A stretch of DNA of 64,000 nucleotides, from positions 11,043,501 through 11,107,500 of the forward strand of contig NC_091966.1 in NCBI RefSeq assembly GCF_036711975.1, written 5' to 3'. The notes under the pieces were generated by a model. That model worked only from the letters and a program-made list of their open reading frames with translations, made no database searches and was not told where the DNA came from. A program made the position numbers and the translations under genes. Positions 23,090 to 33,069 of this stretch are shown here, piece after piece; within the stretch, counting starts at the first letter, position 1; each line of letters begins with the position of its first letter. Source of the DNA: Onthophagus taurus (lineage: Eukaryota > Arthropoda > Insecta > Coleoptera > Scarabaeidae).

Positions 23090-24900
23090 GCAATGTGTTT
23101 TCATATGTGATTTCAAAAATAGTCGTAACGGTTTGTTACTTGATGGAAACGGTGAGAACTTCGTTTGCGTTTATTGAGAAATATCGCCAATAGAGTGCCA
23201 TAAAAAAGGAATTATGGTAACCTGTATTGATAAATGGCCGTTGCGAACGATATATCTTTAGATTTTGTGGTTATTTACAAATTTTCAAATACACATGAAT
23301 CTTTCGTTGTATCAGCACGTTGTAATTAAATCAAGAATTTTTTTTATTATTAAAATGCTTTTTAAATTAAGAAGTCTTGGTGTAATATCGTCACTGGATC
23401 GTAGTTTATTGGTCTCTTGTAACAAAGTAAGACAGGGAAGGGCACAGAGGACAAACTTGGCTTTGCTATGGTAATCGCTTCAAGTCGCGTCTTTTGTCCG
23501 TGCTTTAAGTGGAGCCCAGAATGAACAAACAGCTCATCACAAAGTTTAATGCGCGTGCAGCATGAACTCATTACCATTACTTTGATGTGAAAAAATCTCG
23601 TCTGCCACAAACTTTAATCTTATACCTAAAACTTACGCCTTATGTTGACAGTTTCTAACAAATATTAAAACGTTTAATTTAAGAACGAAAAATAATTAAA
23701 AATTTAATAAATTGGAAATTTATTTCTTATAAAAATTCTACGATTTATTTTTATACACACTAAATCCACTCGCAACCAAGTTTAGATCGATCATTTCTCT
23801 AGGGAAATTTGCATCCTATCTAAAAGTTCTCGAGTCTATTGGCCTTCAACGATAGACACTACACCAATAATAATTTTAGAATAGCATCGTTCTAGAATTT
23901 TTCCTCATTTATAAATGCATCACGTCTTTTATTTACCCAGAAATTTTAGTGAAATTCATTCAAGAAATATATTTTTTAATTTTTAACAAAGTAACCACAC
24001 CTACCTAGATATGTATTCCATTCCATACACACATCAAGAAGCACAAATTTAATAACGTCACCAAAGAACCGGTGTAAAAGGAAAGAATTCTAAGCATTTC
24101 GTTCCTCGGATGCAAATGCTGACTTCACACATACCTGACTTTAGCTTACGAGAACTGAAGCTTTCCGGTTCGCGTACTCGAGGTCATAGTACCTTTGCAT
24201 ATCCCAGAAATCCCGCCATCGTAATTAAATTTATTCAACCTTCAAATATTTGGAGGGTTGTTATATGAGGGAGTAAAATGAGGAGTAATTTGCAGTTTGC
24301 AAAAGGATTTAAGGTAATTTCAGTTTATTCAACAGATCAGATCAATTTAAACTTTAAAATTATTTAATTAACATTTTGGAAAAAAAATAGGGGTTCAATT
24401 TGTATAGAAGTTGGTGTGAGTAAAAAGTTTAAAAATACTAGTTAGAAAAGTTTGTGGTAACGTTAAAACTTCTAAGTTAACGTAATTATTAATTCAGACA
24501 AGAAAGAAACGGTCGGAGTTTTAAGAGGTTAAGGACTTCAATTGAAATATTTATAAAGGTTTAAGTTCTGAAACAATAAACTTTTTATTTTATAAATAAA
24601 GGTAAATATAAACAGAAAGTATTATTGAAGACGTTCGAAAATATATTTCAGAAGAAATGTATAGCAACAATTTTTTTGACTTGGATCACTAAGTTTTTGC
24701 ATTCTATCTGTAATAAAGTACAATGACAGTTTAATCTCAAATTTAAGTTTAGGGTCATTCCGCGCGATGCGGCACATTACATTTTTTAGGAAGTCGACCC
24801 CAACGCATTACCATAACACACGTAGCAGATATTAGGACTTACCTACCAGTAGTTATAAAAATGTAATACCCATATTTGAATGAAGCATAGAAGTTCAAAA
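23090..24900. other. Intergenic DNA, no gene seen
   Basis: The short opposed frames at 23265-23610 have no motif. About 24000-24230 is locally GC-richer, without an assignable feature. Confidence 0.4.
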
Positions 24901-24938
24901 CGGAACAAAACCTCAGATGTAGTTGATGGGGTTCCCTC

Positions 24939-25459
24939 ATGTCCATTACCGCAAGTAGGCTTCAGAACGAAAGATTAGGCTTACAAAGAAGCCAACAAGA
25001 ACAACAACGAGATGAACATGTTGAACTGTATATCCCAGGGCCTAGTCCAGCGATGAAACCATCTGGAAAAAGATATCAACATATTTATCATACACATCTA
25101 TCTTCTTATCACAAAAATGGAAACTGTTACAAAACAATACGCACAACAACTATTCCCAGAATTAGTGTTCAAACTCCGAGCATGCTAGACTTTTGAAGTG
25201 TACGGATGGTAAAAATACAAAGCCAGATACTTATTTAGGAATAGAAGTGAAGGTCAGACATTTAATCCAGAAAGGAAATGAGCATTACAACGATCAAAAA
25301 TCCTGTTTTATTAACACTAAATTTGGGTGGTTTACATCTTCATCAATATTCTCCTCCCCCGCGAGTTTGTCTACTTCCAGAGGAACATCAATACTATCTA
25401 AATATACCTATTTATTTTTCACAGGGCCCTCCATACTGATATTACAAAATGTATGGTAA
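24939..25459 (+). CDS. Orphan open frames, hypothetical
   Basis: Two consecutive plus-strand frames (24939-25196, 85 codons; 25193-25459, 88 codons) overlap by 4 bp in different frames. The first has a polar composition with IPGPSPAMKPSGKR. I do not recognise either. They sit just upstream of a mariner-like relic, after a GC-rich stretch at 24765-24800 (cattccgcgcgatgcggcac). They may belong to a mobile element of unknown type rather than to a host gene. Confidence 0.2.
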
Positions 25460-25889
25460 ACTGTCCAAATCTCTGTACGTGACCTAAAGCTGACCTCTAC
25501 CAACTAATTCAATAGAAACAAGACCGACCGAAACAGTTAGTAAAAGCCGGCTTTAGGTCGCAGGCCGAGATTCGGAAAGTTTACGCTAATGGGTAAATCA
25601 TAGAAAAATCATTATCGTTTCCTAACACATTCATAGAGTCTTCTAGAGTGAGATACTGTATCAAATTTCAACAATACAAAGCAGAAACTAAATGCGCTAA
25701 CGTACCACTGACAGTAAATGATTTAACACGATCAAATAATGTGGGAGGAAATTAAATGTGGTGGAGTAATTGGGGTTGATAAAATTGTATATGTAATTTC
25801 AAGACAGATATGTTACAAATTAATTTAAAACACAAGCGTTTCATCTAACATTAATAACTTATTTAAAATGTTTTTGGATATCAGTATTT

Positions 25890-26640
25890 TTTTAAATTAA
25901 CTTCAACTTGCTAATAAAGCAAGGTGAATTTATGCGAAGCAGTGTCACATCCCCCGTTATACCTTATTTTCAAGATTGGATCAGCGTATTCGAGATACTG
26001 GTCAATTCTAAGAGAGTTCCAAAGATTCGGGAGGCAATGGTAAATGTTGACTATGATGACCAAGTTCTGCAACAATTTGAAAATAACTCAAAAACATTTA
26101 CTCGTGCCAAGATGCACGATGTAACGTGCAAATGTTAAATCCAGCTGATTATCCCAACAGAGTTCAATTTTCCGAATAGTACTTGAATAAAATTAATGAT
26201 GAACCAAAAGTTCCTAGGGGTGTATTATAGGCAAATGAGGCATATTTGTTCTACTTGGACAAATATGGACATCATCAATGGAAGTTTTCTGTTAATATTT
26301 GGCCTGTGATTGTTGACAATTATGTAGTGGGGCCATATTTATAGCCTGCACAGTTAGATAGTCATGTGTATAGCATTTTTCTGGAACATACTCCAGAATA
26401 ACATGAAAATATCTCATCACTTAATATTCGAAAAAGTATTGTTTCCCAACATGATGGTGCTCCAGCACACTTTGGATTACATTGTCGAAACGATCTAAAT
26501 GCAAAATTTCCAGACAGATGGATCGGAAGAGAAGAATCGATTTCTTGGCTTGTTACGTTAACCAGATATGACTTCAGTTGATATTTGCATACCTTGCTTA
26601 CCCTTTACGATGTAATTGAATACGATTTTTTTATTAACCG
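25890..26640 (+). mobile_element. Mariner/Tc1-superfamily transposase relic
   Basis: The plus strand reads VLQQFENNSKTFTRAKMHDV near 26080, WKFSVNIWPVIVDNYVVGPY near 26280-26345, and QHDGAPAHFGLHCRNDLN followed by FPDRWIGREESISWL near 26450-26550. This is the order of the helix-turn-helix end, the V-N-V-W-x-G block and the second catalytic aspartate block (Q-x-DGAPAH) of a mariner-like DDE transposase. Stops and frameshifts make it inactive. The terminal repeats were not located. Confidence 0.65.
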
Positions 26641-26649
26641 TTATTTTTT

Positions 26650-27240
26650 ATGGACGTATATTTTTAAGATTTTAAAAGATAGTTTACCTCGAGAATCGCA
26701 TTATTATTTCGCCCATAGTAAATAGATATGCAAGTTATTATAAATTAGTTATTTTTTTACTTGCTTCAGTGTATGTATCACATATGTATCATAAATTACC
26801 CACATAATATTTTAGATTATTTCTATCTTACGATACAACCCTACAACAATATAATTTTCTATGATAGCATATTTGCTATCATATATATGATATAGTGTAC
26901 ACACAATTCCTAGCAGCACTCCAAATAATGGATTGTAATGAGCAATATACGATCACTTACCCCAAGCACCATCAGCAACGATTGTTATTAATGAAATTTC
27001 GTCTACCCCTGTAGTTATTGCTAATGTAAATCATATTGTTCATTGCCAGCTTCCTTCATTGACCTACACATTCCGACCTTAACTTTATCTCTTATAGTAC
27101 TATTAAAAAGCTTTTATAAACATACTCAAAGTACCTAAAAATGTTTTAAAATATAAGTTATCAATTCCATTACAATATTTTTAGTTATAAACTTATTAAA
27201 AATTTAAACTTTTAATGAATTAACACTATTATTCCAACAG
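26650..27240. other. Intergenic DNA, no gene seen
   Basis: Only AT-rich sequence is visible here, with a tract of short ATAT repeats near 26870-26900. It forms the 3' side of the GH35 gene. Confidence 0.4.
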
Positions 27241-27247
27241 ATTTTAA

Positions 27248-29257
27248 TTACTTTATAATATTAAACAAAAACAATATGTAAAAGTAAAAAATTATTTTGT
27301 TACAACCTCTAATGAAATTTGAATTATTTTCTACAAAAACTGGAACATCTAAAGGTTCTTGTCGTTTCTTCTTTTTCCCTCCCAAAAAGCAAACGTATTT
27401 ATACGGAGTGAAATGTTCAAAAATAATAATTTCATTATCACCTCGTCGTAAAAAAGATCCAGGTAAATACATAGTTTGTGATGATCCCAATCTTAAATAG
27501 CGTGATAAAACAAATCCATTAACAATTACAATTCCCATATGCCAACTAGACATATCTACAAAAGTATCGAAAGGTTCCTTTAAATTTAATGTAGCTTTAT
27601 ACAACGTAGGTCCTTTTAAAAACTTTGGTTTCGTCCAATTTGATAAATTATTAACCCACTGTTTTTTAAATTCAAGTGAAATAATTTCCCAGTTTTTTAA
27701 AGGGATGTCGTTTAAAGTTATTGAATTTTCTTTTAAGCCTTTATTTTGATTTTTAAAAGTTTTAAAGTTTCCATAATTTGCTCTTCCTAAATTCACGGCG
27801 ATTATATCTAAGATTGCATTTGAATATGATTTTTGAATATTTAAATGTGAATTAATCGCTTCGGAAAATCCAAAAGAATAAATATCCACTTTTGATATTA
27901 ACGTTTTTGTAATTAATTCTCCGTTAATTAAAATCATTGCAAAATCTTTAACAGCACCCTTTATCCTTAAAACAGAATTCTCTGGAATGGATAGGTTAGT
28001 TTTTCTGTATACAATATAACCGTAAAGTTGTCCAGAATTATTATTAATTGGTAAATACTCCATCTGTATTAAATTCTCGTAATGGAAGCGATCTTGAGTT
28101 GATAACAAATCAAGAAATTTTAATTCAAATTGAATAGGGATTGCTTTAAAAGCAAACGTTGGCTTCAAATTTGGAGATAAAGGCTTTCTAAATTGGTTAC
28201 TAAAAAATTTGTCTGTAATATATTTTATAAGAAAATATTTCCATGTGTAGTCACCACCTTCACTTATAGGTGCATCAAAATCGTAACTATTCCCTGATGG
28301 TAACAATTCATCCCCATCCTCATTAATTCCAGTTCCCCCATTCAAAAAACCATACGTAGTTCCACCAACAAACATATAAAAATTAATAGAACACCTTGAT
28401 TTCAAAATTAATTCTATATCATTTTCGAATTGTTTTGAACTATTCACTTTCCGCTTATTTCTCAACCAAACATCATACCAACCTGTCCAAAATTCCATTA
28501 AAAAGCATGGTCTTCCATTTAAATAAATTTTTAATAAATTCAAATTAAATTTAATATTTTCACCAAAATTACCGACATTTAAAACTTTAGAATGGATATG
28601 ATTTATGTTACCCGATATAGGAAAATCGGCTAAAAATATGATTTCTTTTACACCAAATCCTAGAAGATAATCCACCAATGATTTAATGTAATTATAATCT
28701 ATATCAGAAAATTGTAAATATTCGTTTTCAACTTGAAACCCAATTATTGAACCACCGTTACTAAATTGTAAGATTGTTAATATAGACATTAACGCATTAA
28801 AATATCTTTTAACGTAATACAAAAATGTTTTATCGTAAGTTCTAATGTTAACGCTTGAATGTCTTAATAACCAACTAGGCATGCCGCCAAAATCAACTTC
28901 AGCACAAATATAAGGACCAATACGTGCGATCGCAAACAAATCTTCTTCTTGAGCAAGTTTAAAAAATTTATCTATATCCAAAAACATACTCATATCACTG
29001 TGTCCGTTACCAAAATCATAAATTCCTTCATAGGGTTCGTGTAAATTCCACGGAATGTACGTTTCAACGGTATTTAATCCTGCAGAACGCATTTTTCTTA
29101 ATCGATCCCGCCAGTATTCAGTTGGAACTCTAAAGTAGTGCATTGATCCGCTTACTATTGTTAAAGACTTATTGTTCAGGGTGAAAGAATCCAGATTTTC
29201 CGATAAACCTGAATTAATACCCCCAGACGTGTAGAATTCGTATAGCGAGGGAAGCAT
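27248..29257 (-). CDS. Beta-galactosidase-like glycoside hydrolase, family 35
   Basis: A single uninterrupted 669-codon frame. A stop lies in frame two codons before the ATG, so the start is firm for an unspliced gene. GH35 enzymes remove terminal beta-linked galactose. Family marks in order: GSMHYFRVPTEYWRDRLRKM (about 36-55), TVETYIPWNLHEP (63-75), RIGPYICAEVDFGGMPSWL (112-130), the acid/base block QVENEY (Glu179 expected) and the nucleophile block LMEFWTGW (Glu255 expected). The usual HGGTNFG loop reads VGGTTYG (297-303), an altered substrate loop. Length fits the family, including C-terminal jelly-roll domains. No N-terminal signal peptide is evident, which is odd for this lysosomal or secreted family. 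The last 15-20 residues are hydrophobic and might act as a membrane or anchor segment. The lack of introns raises retrocopy or gene transfer as alternatives to a native single-exon gene. Confidence 0.88.
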   Translation of the reverse strand: MLPSLYEFYTSGGINSGLSENLDSFTLNNKSLTIVSGSMHYFRVPTEYWRDRLRKMRSAGLNTVETYIPWNLHEPYEGIYDFGNGHSDMSMFLDIDKFFKLAQEEDLFAIARIGPYICAEVDFGGMPSWLLRHSSVNIRTYDKTFLYYVKRYFNALMSILTILQFSNGGSIIGFQVENEYLQFSDIDYNYIKSLVDYLLGFGVKEIIFLADFPISGNINHIHSKVLNVGNFGENIKFNLNLLKIYLNGRPCFLMEFWTGWYDVWLRNKRKVNSSKQFENDIELILKSRCSINFYMFVGGTTYGFLNGGTGINEDGDELLPSGNSYDFDAPISEGGDYTWKYFLIKYITDKFFSNQFRKPLSPNLKPTFAFKAIPIQFELKFLDLLSTQDRFHYENLIQMEYLPINNNSGQLYGYIVYRKTNLSIPENSVLRIKGAVKDFAMILINGELITKTLISKVDIYSFGFSEAINSHLNIQKSYSNAILDIIAVNLGRANYGNFKTFKNQNKGLKENSITLNDIPLKNWEIISLEFKKQWVNNLSNWTKPKFLKGPTLYKATLNLKEPFDTFVDMSSWHMGIVIVNGFVLSRYLRLGSSQTMYLPGSFLRRGDNEIIIFEHFTPYKYVCFLGGKKKKRQEPLDVPVFVENNSNFIRGCNKIIFYFYILFLFNIIK

Positions 29258-29259
29258 TT

Positions 29260-29740
29260 TTTATAGAATGTCAAATTGTCTGTCAAAAGTTATTGAAAAA
29301 TTCATAACACCTAACATCTAAATTCTGTAAAGTATTATATTCTAAACTAAATCTGCTTTAAAATTGTTTGGCGTTTTATAGCCATGTAACAAATAATTCG
29401 TACAAAAAAGTAGACTTAGAATTAGTAATATTAATCTTCCAGTACATGTGTTTATGATTGAAACGAACGTCGAGTTTAGCCCTCTTAAGAAACGCACGGC
29501 TAAGCCCGAATGATTCTATCATATTCTGCCATCTTCCAGGTTCGTTATAGCCGTTAAGGTTAGGATTAGGTTCGGCATCCGTCTTATGATCTTAGTCAGA
29601 CGTAGACTGCCAGTAAGTAGTTGAGATAGCCTTTTCACAGGCTCACCCTTTGTGTTGCGCTTGTATCACCCAAGCTCATCAGGGCCGAAACGTTATAGCT
29701 GGACTTCGCTGATACAACGCTGTCATAACCGCCAAAACGT
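29260..29740. other. Intergenic DNA upstream of GH35, unassigned
   Basis: About 29520-29740 is GC-richer than the surroundings and may be part of a mobile element, but I cannot name it. The promoter of the minus-strand GH35 gene must lie in the left part; no clear core element was found. Confidence 0.3.
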
Positions 29741-29749
29741 CAGAGCAAG

Positions 29750-30720
29750 TGTTAATATGCTATCTAACAGCCAATTACGCAAATCAACATTATATACTTC
29801 TTTCTAAAATAAATACGGAAGAAAACAATAAAGAAACACGAAAGTTAATACAAGAACAATACAATAAAATTGTTAAGAAAAACTGTTCGTTAAGAAAATG
29901 TTCAGAGAAACACCTTAGAAACATTCGCAATAATCTGTAGTTGTATATAGTATGTACACAAAAGCTATTTCTTTACAATATCCACCAAACACCACTCGTC
30001 GAAATAGACGCAACAAGGTTTAATTACAAGAAGCATTTAGATCACCGCTTTCGTATGTGAAGGTAGGTGATAAACTACCGTCTTATTCCGTTAATAACTC
30101 TCCATCAAAAAGACAATACATGCCTAATAATATCAAAATTCCTCATGACAATCTAATTTTACGAAGAAGAAAATCAATACGTTGAAAACAGTGTTCCGGA
30201 TTTTTCAGAGTACAATCTTCACCATCTGCTACCGTAACGATATCTAACAAAGTTTAATGACAAGGTCCATTACTTCCTTATGTGAAATTTAACGTATTAG
30301 AATTTTTAATAGATACTGGTGCAAAATGTGGTAATTAATAGTAAATTCAAAATTGTTCAATGGTGCAGAATTGTTTTCATATTTGTAACAGTTGCGAATT
30401 TATAATAAGACACATACATGGAATAGACAAAACATCTATTACAGTATTAAATTTTATTAGATTTTGCGAAAATCACAAAGCCATCCAGAGTGTGTTTGGA
30501 GAAGAATGCAAAATGTGTCTGCATTTAAAAATTTTCAGAACTAGTTACCAACGAATTGATGCTACCAGTTATACACATATTCTCAAGGTGAAATTGGAGG
30601 ATATAAACCAATCAACAACGTAGAAGGAACATTTGGCTATTACGCCCTTAAACTATTTAGACCATATGTTAATGGAAAAAAGGTTAACATTTTTACAGAC
30701 CATTAGTGGAGTATTTCAGG
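29750..30720 (+). mobile_element. Gypsy-type LTR retrotransposon remnant (protease, RT/RNase H)
   Basis: A broken plus-strand coding sequence includes VKFNVLEFLIDTGAKC near 30285-30330, the aspartic protease active-site block. After a deletion it shows FAKITKP near 30470, SQGEIGGYKPI near 30580-30610 and ALKLFRPYVNGKKVNIFTDH near 30640-30705. These are the reverse-transcriptase/RNase H junction blocks of Gypsy (Ty3) elements. Most of the RT palm is missing, and stops are frequent. The integrase and downstream parts are absent here. Confidence 0.6.
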
Positions 30721-30850
30721 TTTTGTTTTTTAGAAGTACCAAACTTTAAACTAATACGATAGAAGATAAAATTAATACATTCGCACTCAGCACTTAGGCA
30801 TTAGCGTTCTGCTAGTGCAACCTTCCAATATGTCATTATCATCGACATGA

Positions 30851-31960
30851 CTACTCTTTGTGAGTCTTAGTCTGTTCCAAGATCCTCTTCCATTCCGACC
30901 TATTACGGATTCTATTACGATAGTTAGTTATGTCCAGATATCTCAGCCTGAGCCGTCATTTGGGTTGGGTTGGGTTGAATCAACCAGAAAAAGTTCTGTT
31001 TGATGTTTGTTTTAATATCTTTTTTGGGGTCTCTTCATCCTTCATTCTTACGCCGTGTCCTAAGAAACGTAGGCGTTTTATTTTTATGAAAGTTATGATG
31101 TTGGGGTCCTTGTAGACAAGGTACAGTTCGAAATTATAGCGACTCCGCCATAGGTAGTTTTCTAATATTCCTCCTAAATATGTGCCTCAAAATTAGTGCT
31201 CTTTCATCGGTCTTGATCAGTGTCCACATTTCTGATCCGTAATGTCAGTACTGGTCGTATTAATGTTTTGTGAATGTGGCATTTTGATTTTCTTGTTAAG
31301 TATTTAGATCTTAAGTGTCTGATTAGACCGTAGTTGGCTTTGTTTGCTAAGAGGTTCCATCTTTTTACTTCATGGGAGATGTTGTCTGCATTAACCGGTG
31401 AACCCAGATCTACAAACCGTTTCACACCCTCGATGTTATAGTCTCCGATTAATAGGTTTTGCGATTGTCTTGGGCTATTGGTGTGCATGCATTTTGTCTT
31501 TGTTGAATTTATTCTTAAACAACTCAGTTGTGCCGATCTTTCTATAAGGTTGAATGTTTCGATTATATCCCTTTTTGATCTTGCGATTATATCCCCGTCG
31601 TCTGCAAAAGCCAATATTTGTACACTCTTGCTCATGATTGCTTTTTTTACAACCTTCACAAGGGTGATGTTGAAAAGTATTCATGGCAGTACATCTCCCA
31701 CTCGTAGACCTCTTCCTACTTTAAAATGTTGTGTTGTCTTATTCTGAATTCTCACTGTGCTTTCCACCCACAGTGTAAGGGAGACATTAATGTGATAAGG
31801 TGCGTAGGTACGTTAAGGTTTTTCATGGCCTGGATTAGATATTCTCTAGATATGCTATCGTAGGCGATCTCATAGTCGATGAAGAGGTGGTGGGTTTTCG
31901 ATGTCCCACTCCTATTATATCGAAATGCAGAATACAGCACAAAGAGGTGTCACTACCATG
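30851..31960 (-). mobile_element. LINE ORF2 remnant (RT active site to C-terminus)
   Basis: Minus-strand blocks in order: HLFIDYEIAYDSISREYLIQ (RT block with the first catalytic Asp, about 31840-31890), AFADDGDII (the F/YADD box, near 31600), INSTKTKCM, GVKRFVDLGSPVN, the ANKANYGLIRHLRS stretch, LRFLGHGVRMKDEETPKKI near 31030-31080 and the end LEQTKTHKE before a TAG at 30851-30853. The longest intact piece is 151 codons (31204-31659). At least two frameshifts separate the blocks. This looks like the most complete LINE C-terminus in the window and belongs to a common insect RTE-like or related clade. Confidence 0.78.
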
Positions 31961-31964
31961 TTCC

Positions 31965-32115
31965 GTGCCCACCCATTTTTCTTCGAAGGCTCAATATAAA
32001 GTTTTGTAGAGTGGGACAGGTACACAGGATGTGTTTGATCGTCTCGTCGTCTTGTTTGCCTTTCAGTGAAATAAATCCTGTGATGTCGCGTAGGGTACTA
32101 ACAATTTCTATCAAT
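31965..32115 (-). mobile_element. C-terminal fragment of a second LINE
   Basis: The minus strand reads QDDETIKHILCTCPTLQNF. This matches the (D/E)ET.EHILC.CP.L zinc-knuckle-like block at the C-terminus of Jockey/R1-type LINE proteins. It directly abuts the other LINE. It may belong with the Jockey-type RT fragment at 32770-33060. Confidence 0.55.
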
Positions 32116-32149
32116 CTCTCCCACCAATTTTAAAACTGTATGTTTGTTA

Positions 32150-32720
32150 GTTTTATAATAATCCCAATATCAGATATTAAAGACGGGACAATTATTAACT
32201 CAGATCAACAAGGCTTTCTTGTAGCAGTTGTAACAGTACCAGTTATACTTGTACACATTGTAAACACGTTAAATAAAAGTACTGTAACGAGTTACACGTA
32301 AAGATTCACGAAAATTGTTGAGCATATCTCTTATAGAGCTTTCTCCTAAAACATTTACGATAAATATCTGCGAATGGGCCCGATTAAACAAACAAAATGT
32401 TTGGCAATGAAGAGATATACGTTTAAAGGACCTGCAATTCCAATCAAAGCTGGCTTTAAGATAAAAATGTTATAAATACGCCTAATTAATAAAACGAGAA
32501 CAGTTCAGTTTCGTAATCAAACACGGTAATCCGATACGGTTATCCGTGGCTCTATCGAACCTGACTCGAATCGTCGAACCCGATAGTAAGCATTAGTTTT
32601 AAGTTTCAATTCATGTTAAATTGTGTTTAATTAAAGTTAATTGAAAAGACTTTTTCTTGACTTTAAATTAAAGTAGTTAAATCAGCGTTCTCGCCACTTT
32701 GTACTTTACCATGGCTTCTC
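32150..32720 (+). mobile_element. Possible Gypsy 3' end / LTR
   Basis: This plus-strand block starts with an open stretch (FLVAVVTVPVILVHIVNTL) that could be the membrane-proximal end of an envelope-like or pol-distal frame. It then has a TATA-like tataaatacg (32474) and GC-richer sequence to about 32720. That resembles a solo or attached LTR of the Gypsy element at 29750. No matching second LTR was found in the window, so the call is weak. Confidence 0.3.
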
Positions 32721-32769
32721 ACCATTATATTTTCTAATAACTTAGTTTCACTAGCACTGTATGCAAACA

Positions 32770-33060
32770 CAAACACAAATTACACCAGCTTGAGAGATGG
32801 TATCATCTTGAGTCTTCTGATCTGGTTTGTATTATTGAGGATGGCTTCGATATTAACATGATGAAGAAATAATACAAAAATAATTTGTAGTCCCTCATGC
32901 CACATTCTAACAAAAACTTCAGTTAAATCTAAGAATACAGTGGAACAAACTTTTCTTTCTTTCAGCAATTCGTCAATTATATCTGTGATTCTGTGAATCA
33001 GATCTGTTGAGTGACTCTCGCTAAAGCCAAACTAATCATTTAAAAACTATTTTGTGGATT
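32770..33060 (-). mobile_element. Jockey-type LINE reverse-transcriptase fragment
   Basis: Read on the minus strand: FGFSESHSTDLIHRITDIID, then LLKERKVCSTVFLDLTEVF and MWHEGLQ. This is the classic Jockey-clade block QFGFR..HST..Q..R......L...K.CSA.FLD..QAFD.VWH.GL. The second aspartate of the AFD block is lost, so it is inactive. Confidence 0.7.
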
Positions 33061-33069
33061 AACTTTGAA

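Noticed and set aside
31478-31747. An 89-codon plus frame
   Set aside because: It lies opposite the LINE coding strand and is the shadow of that relic.
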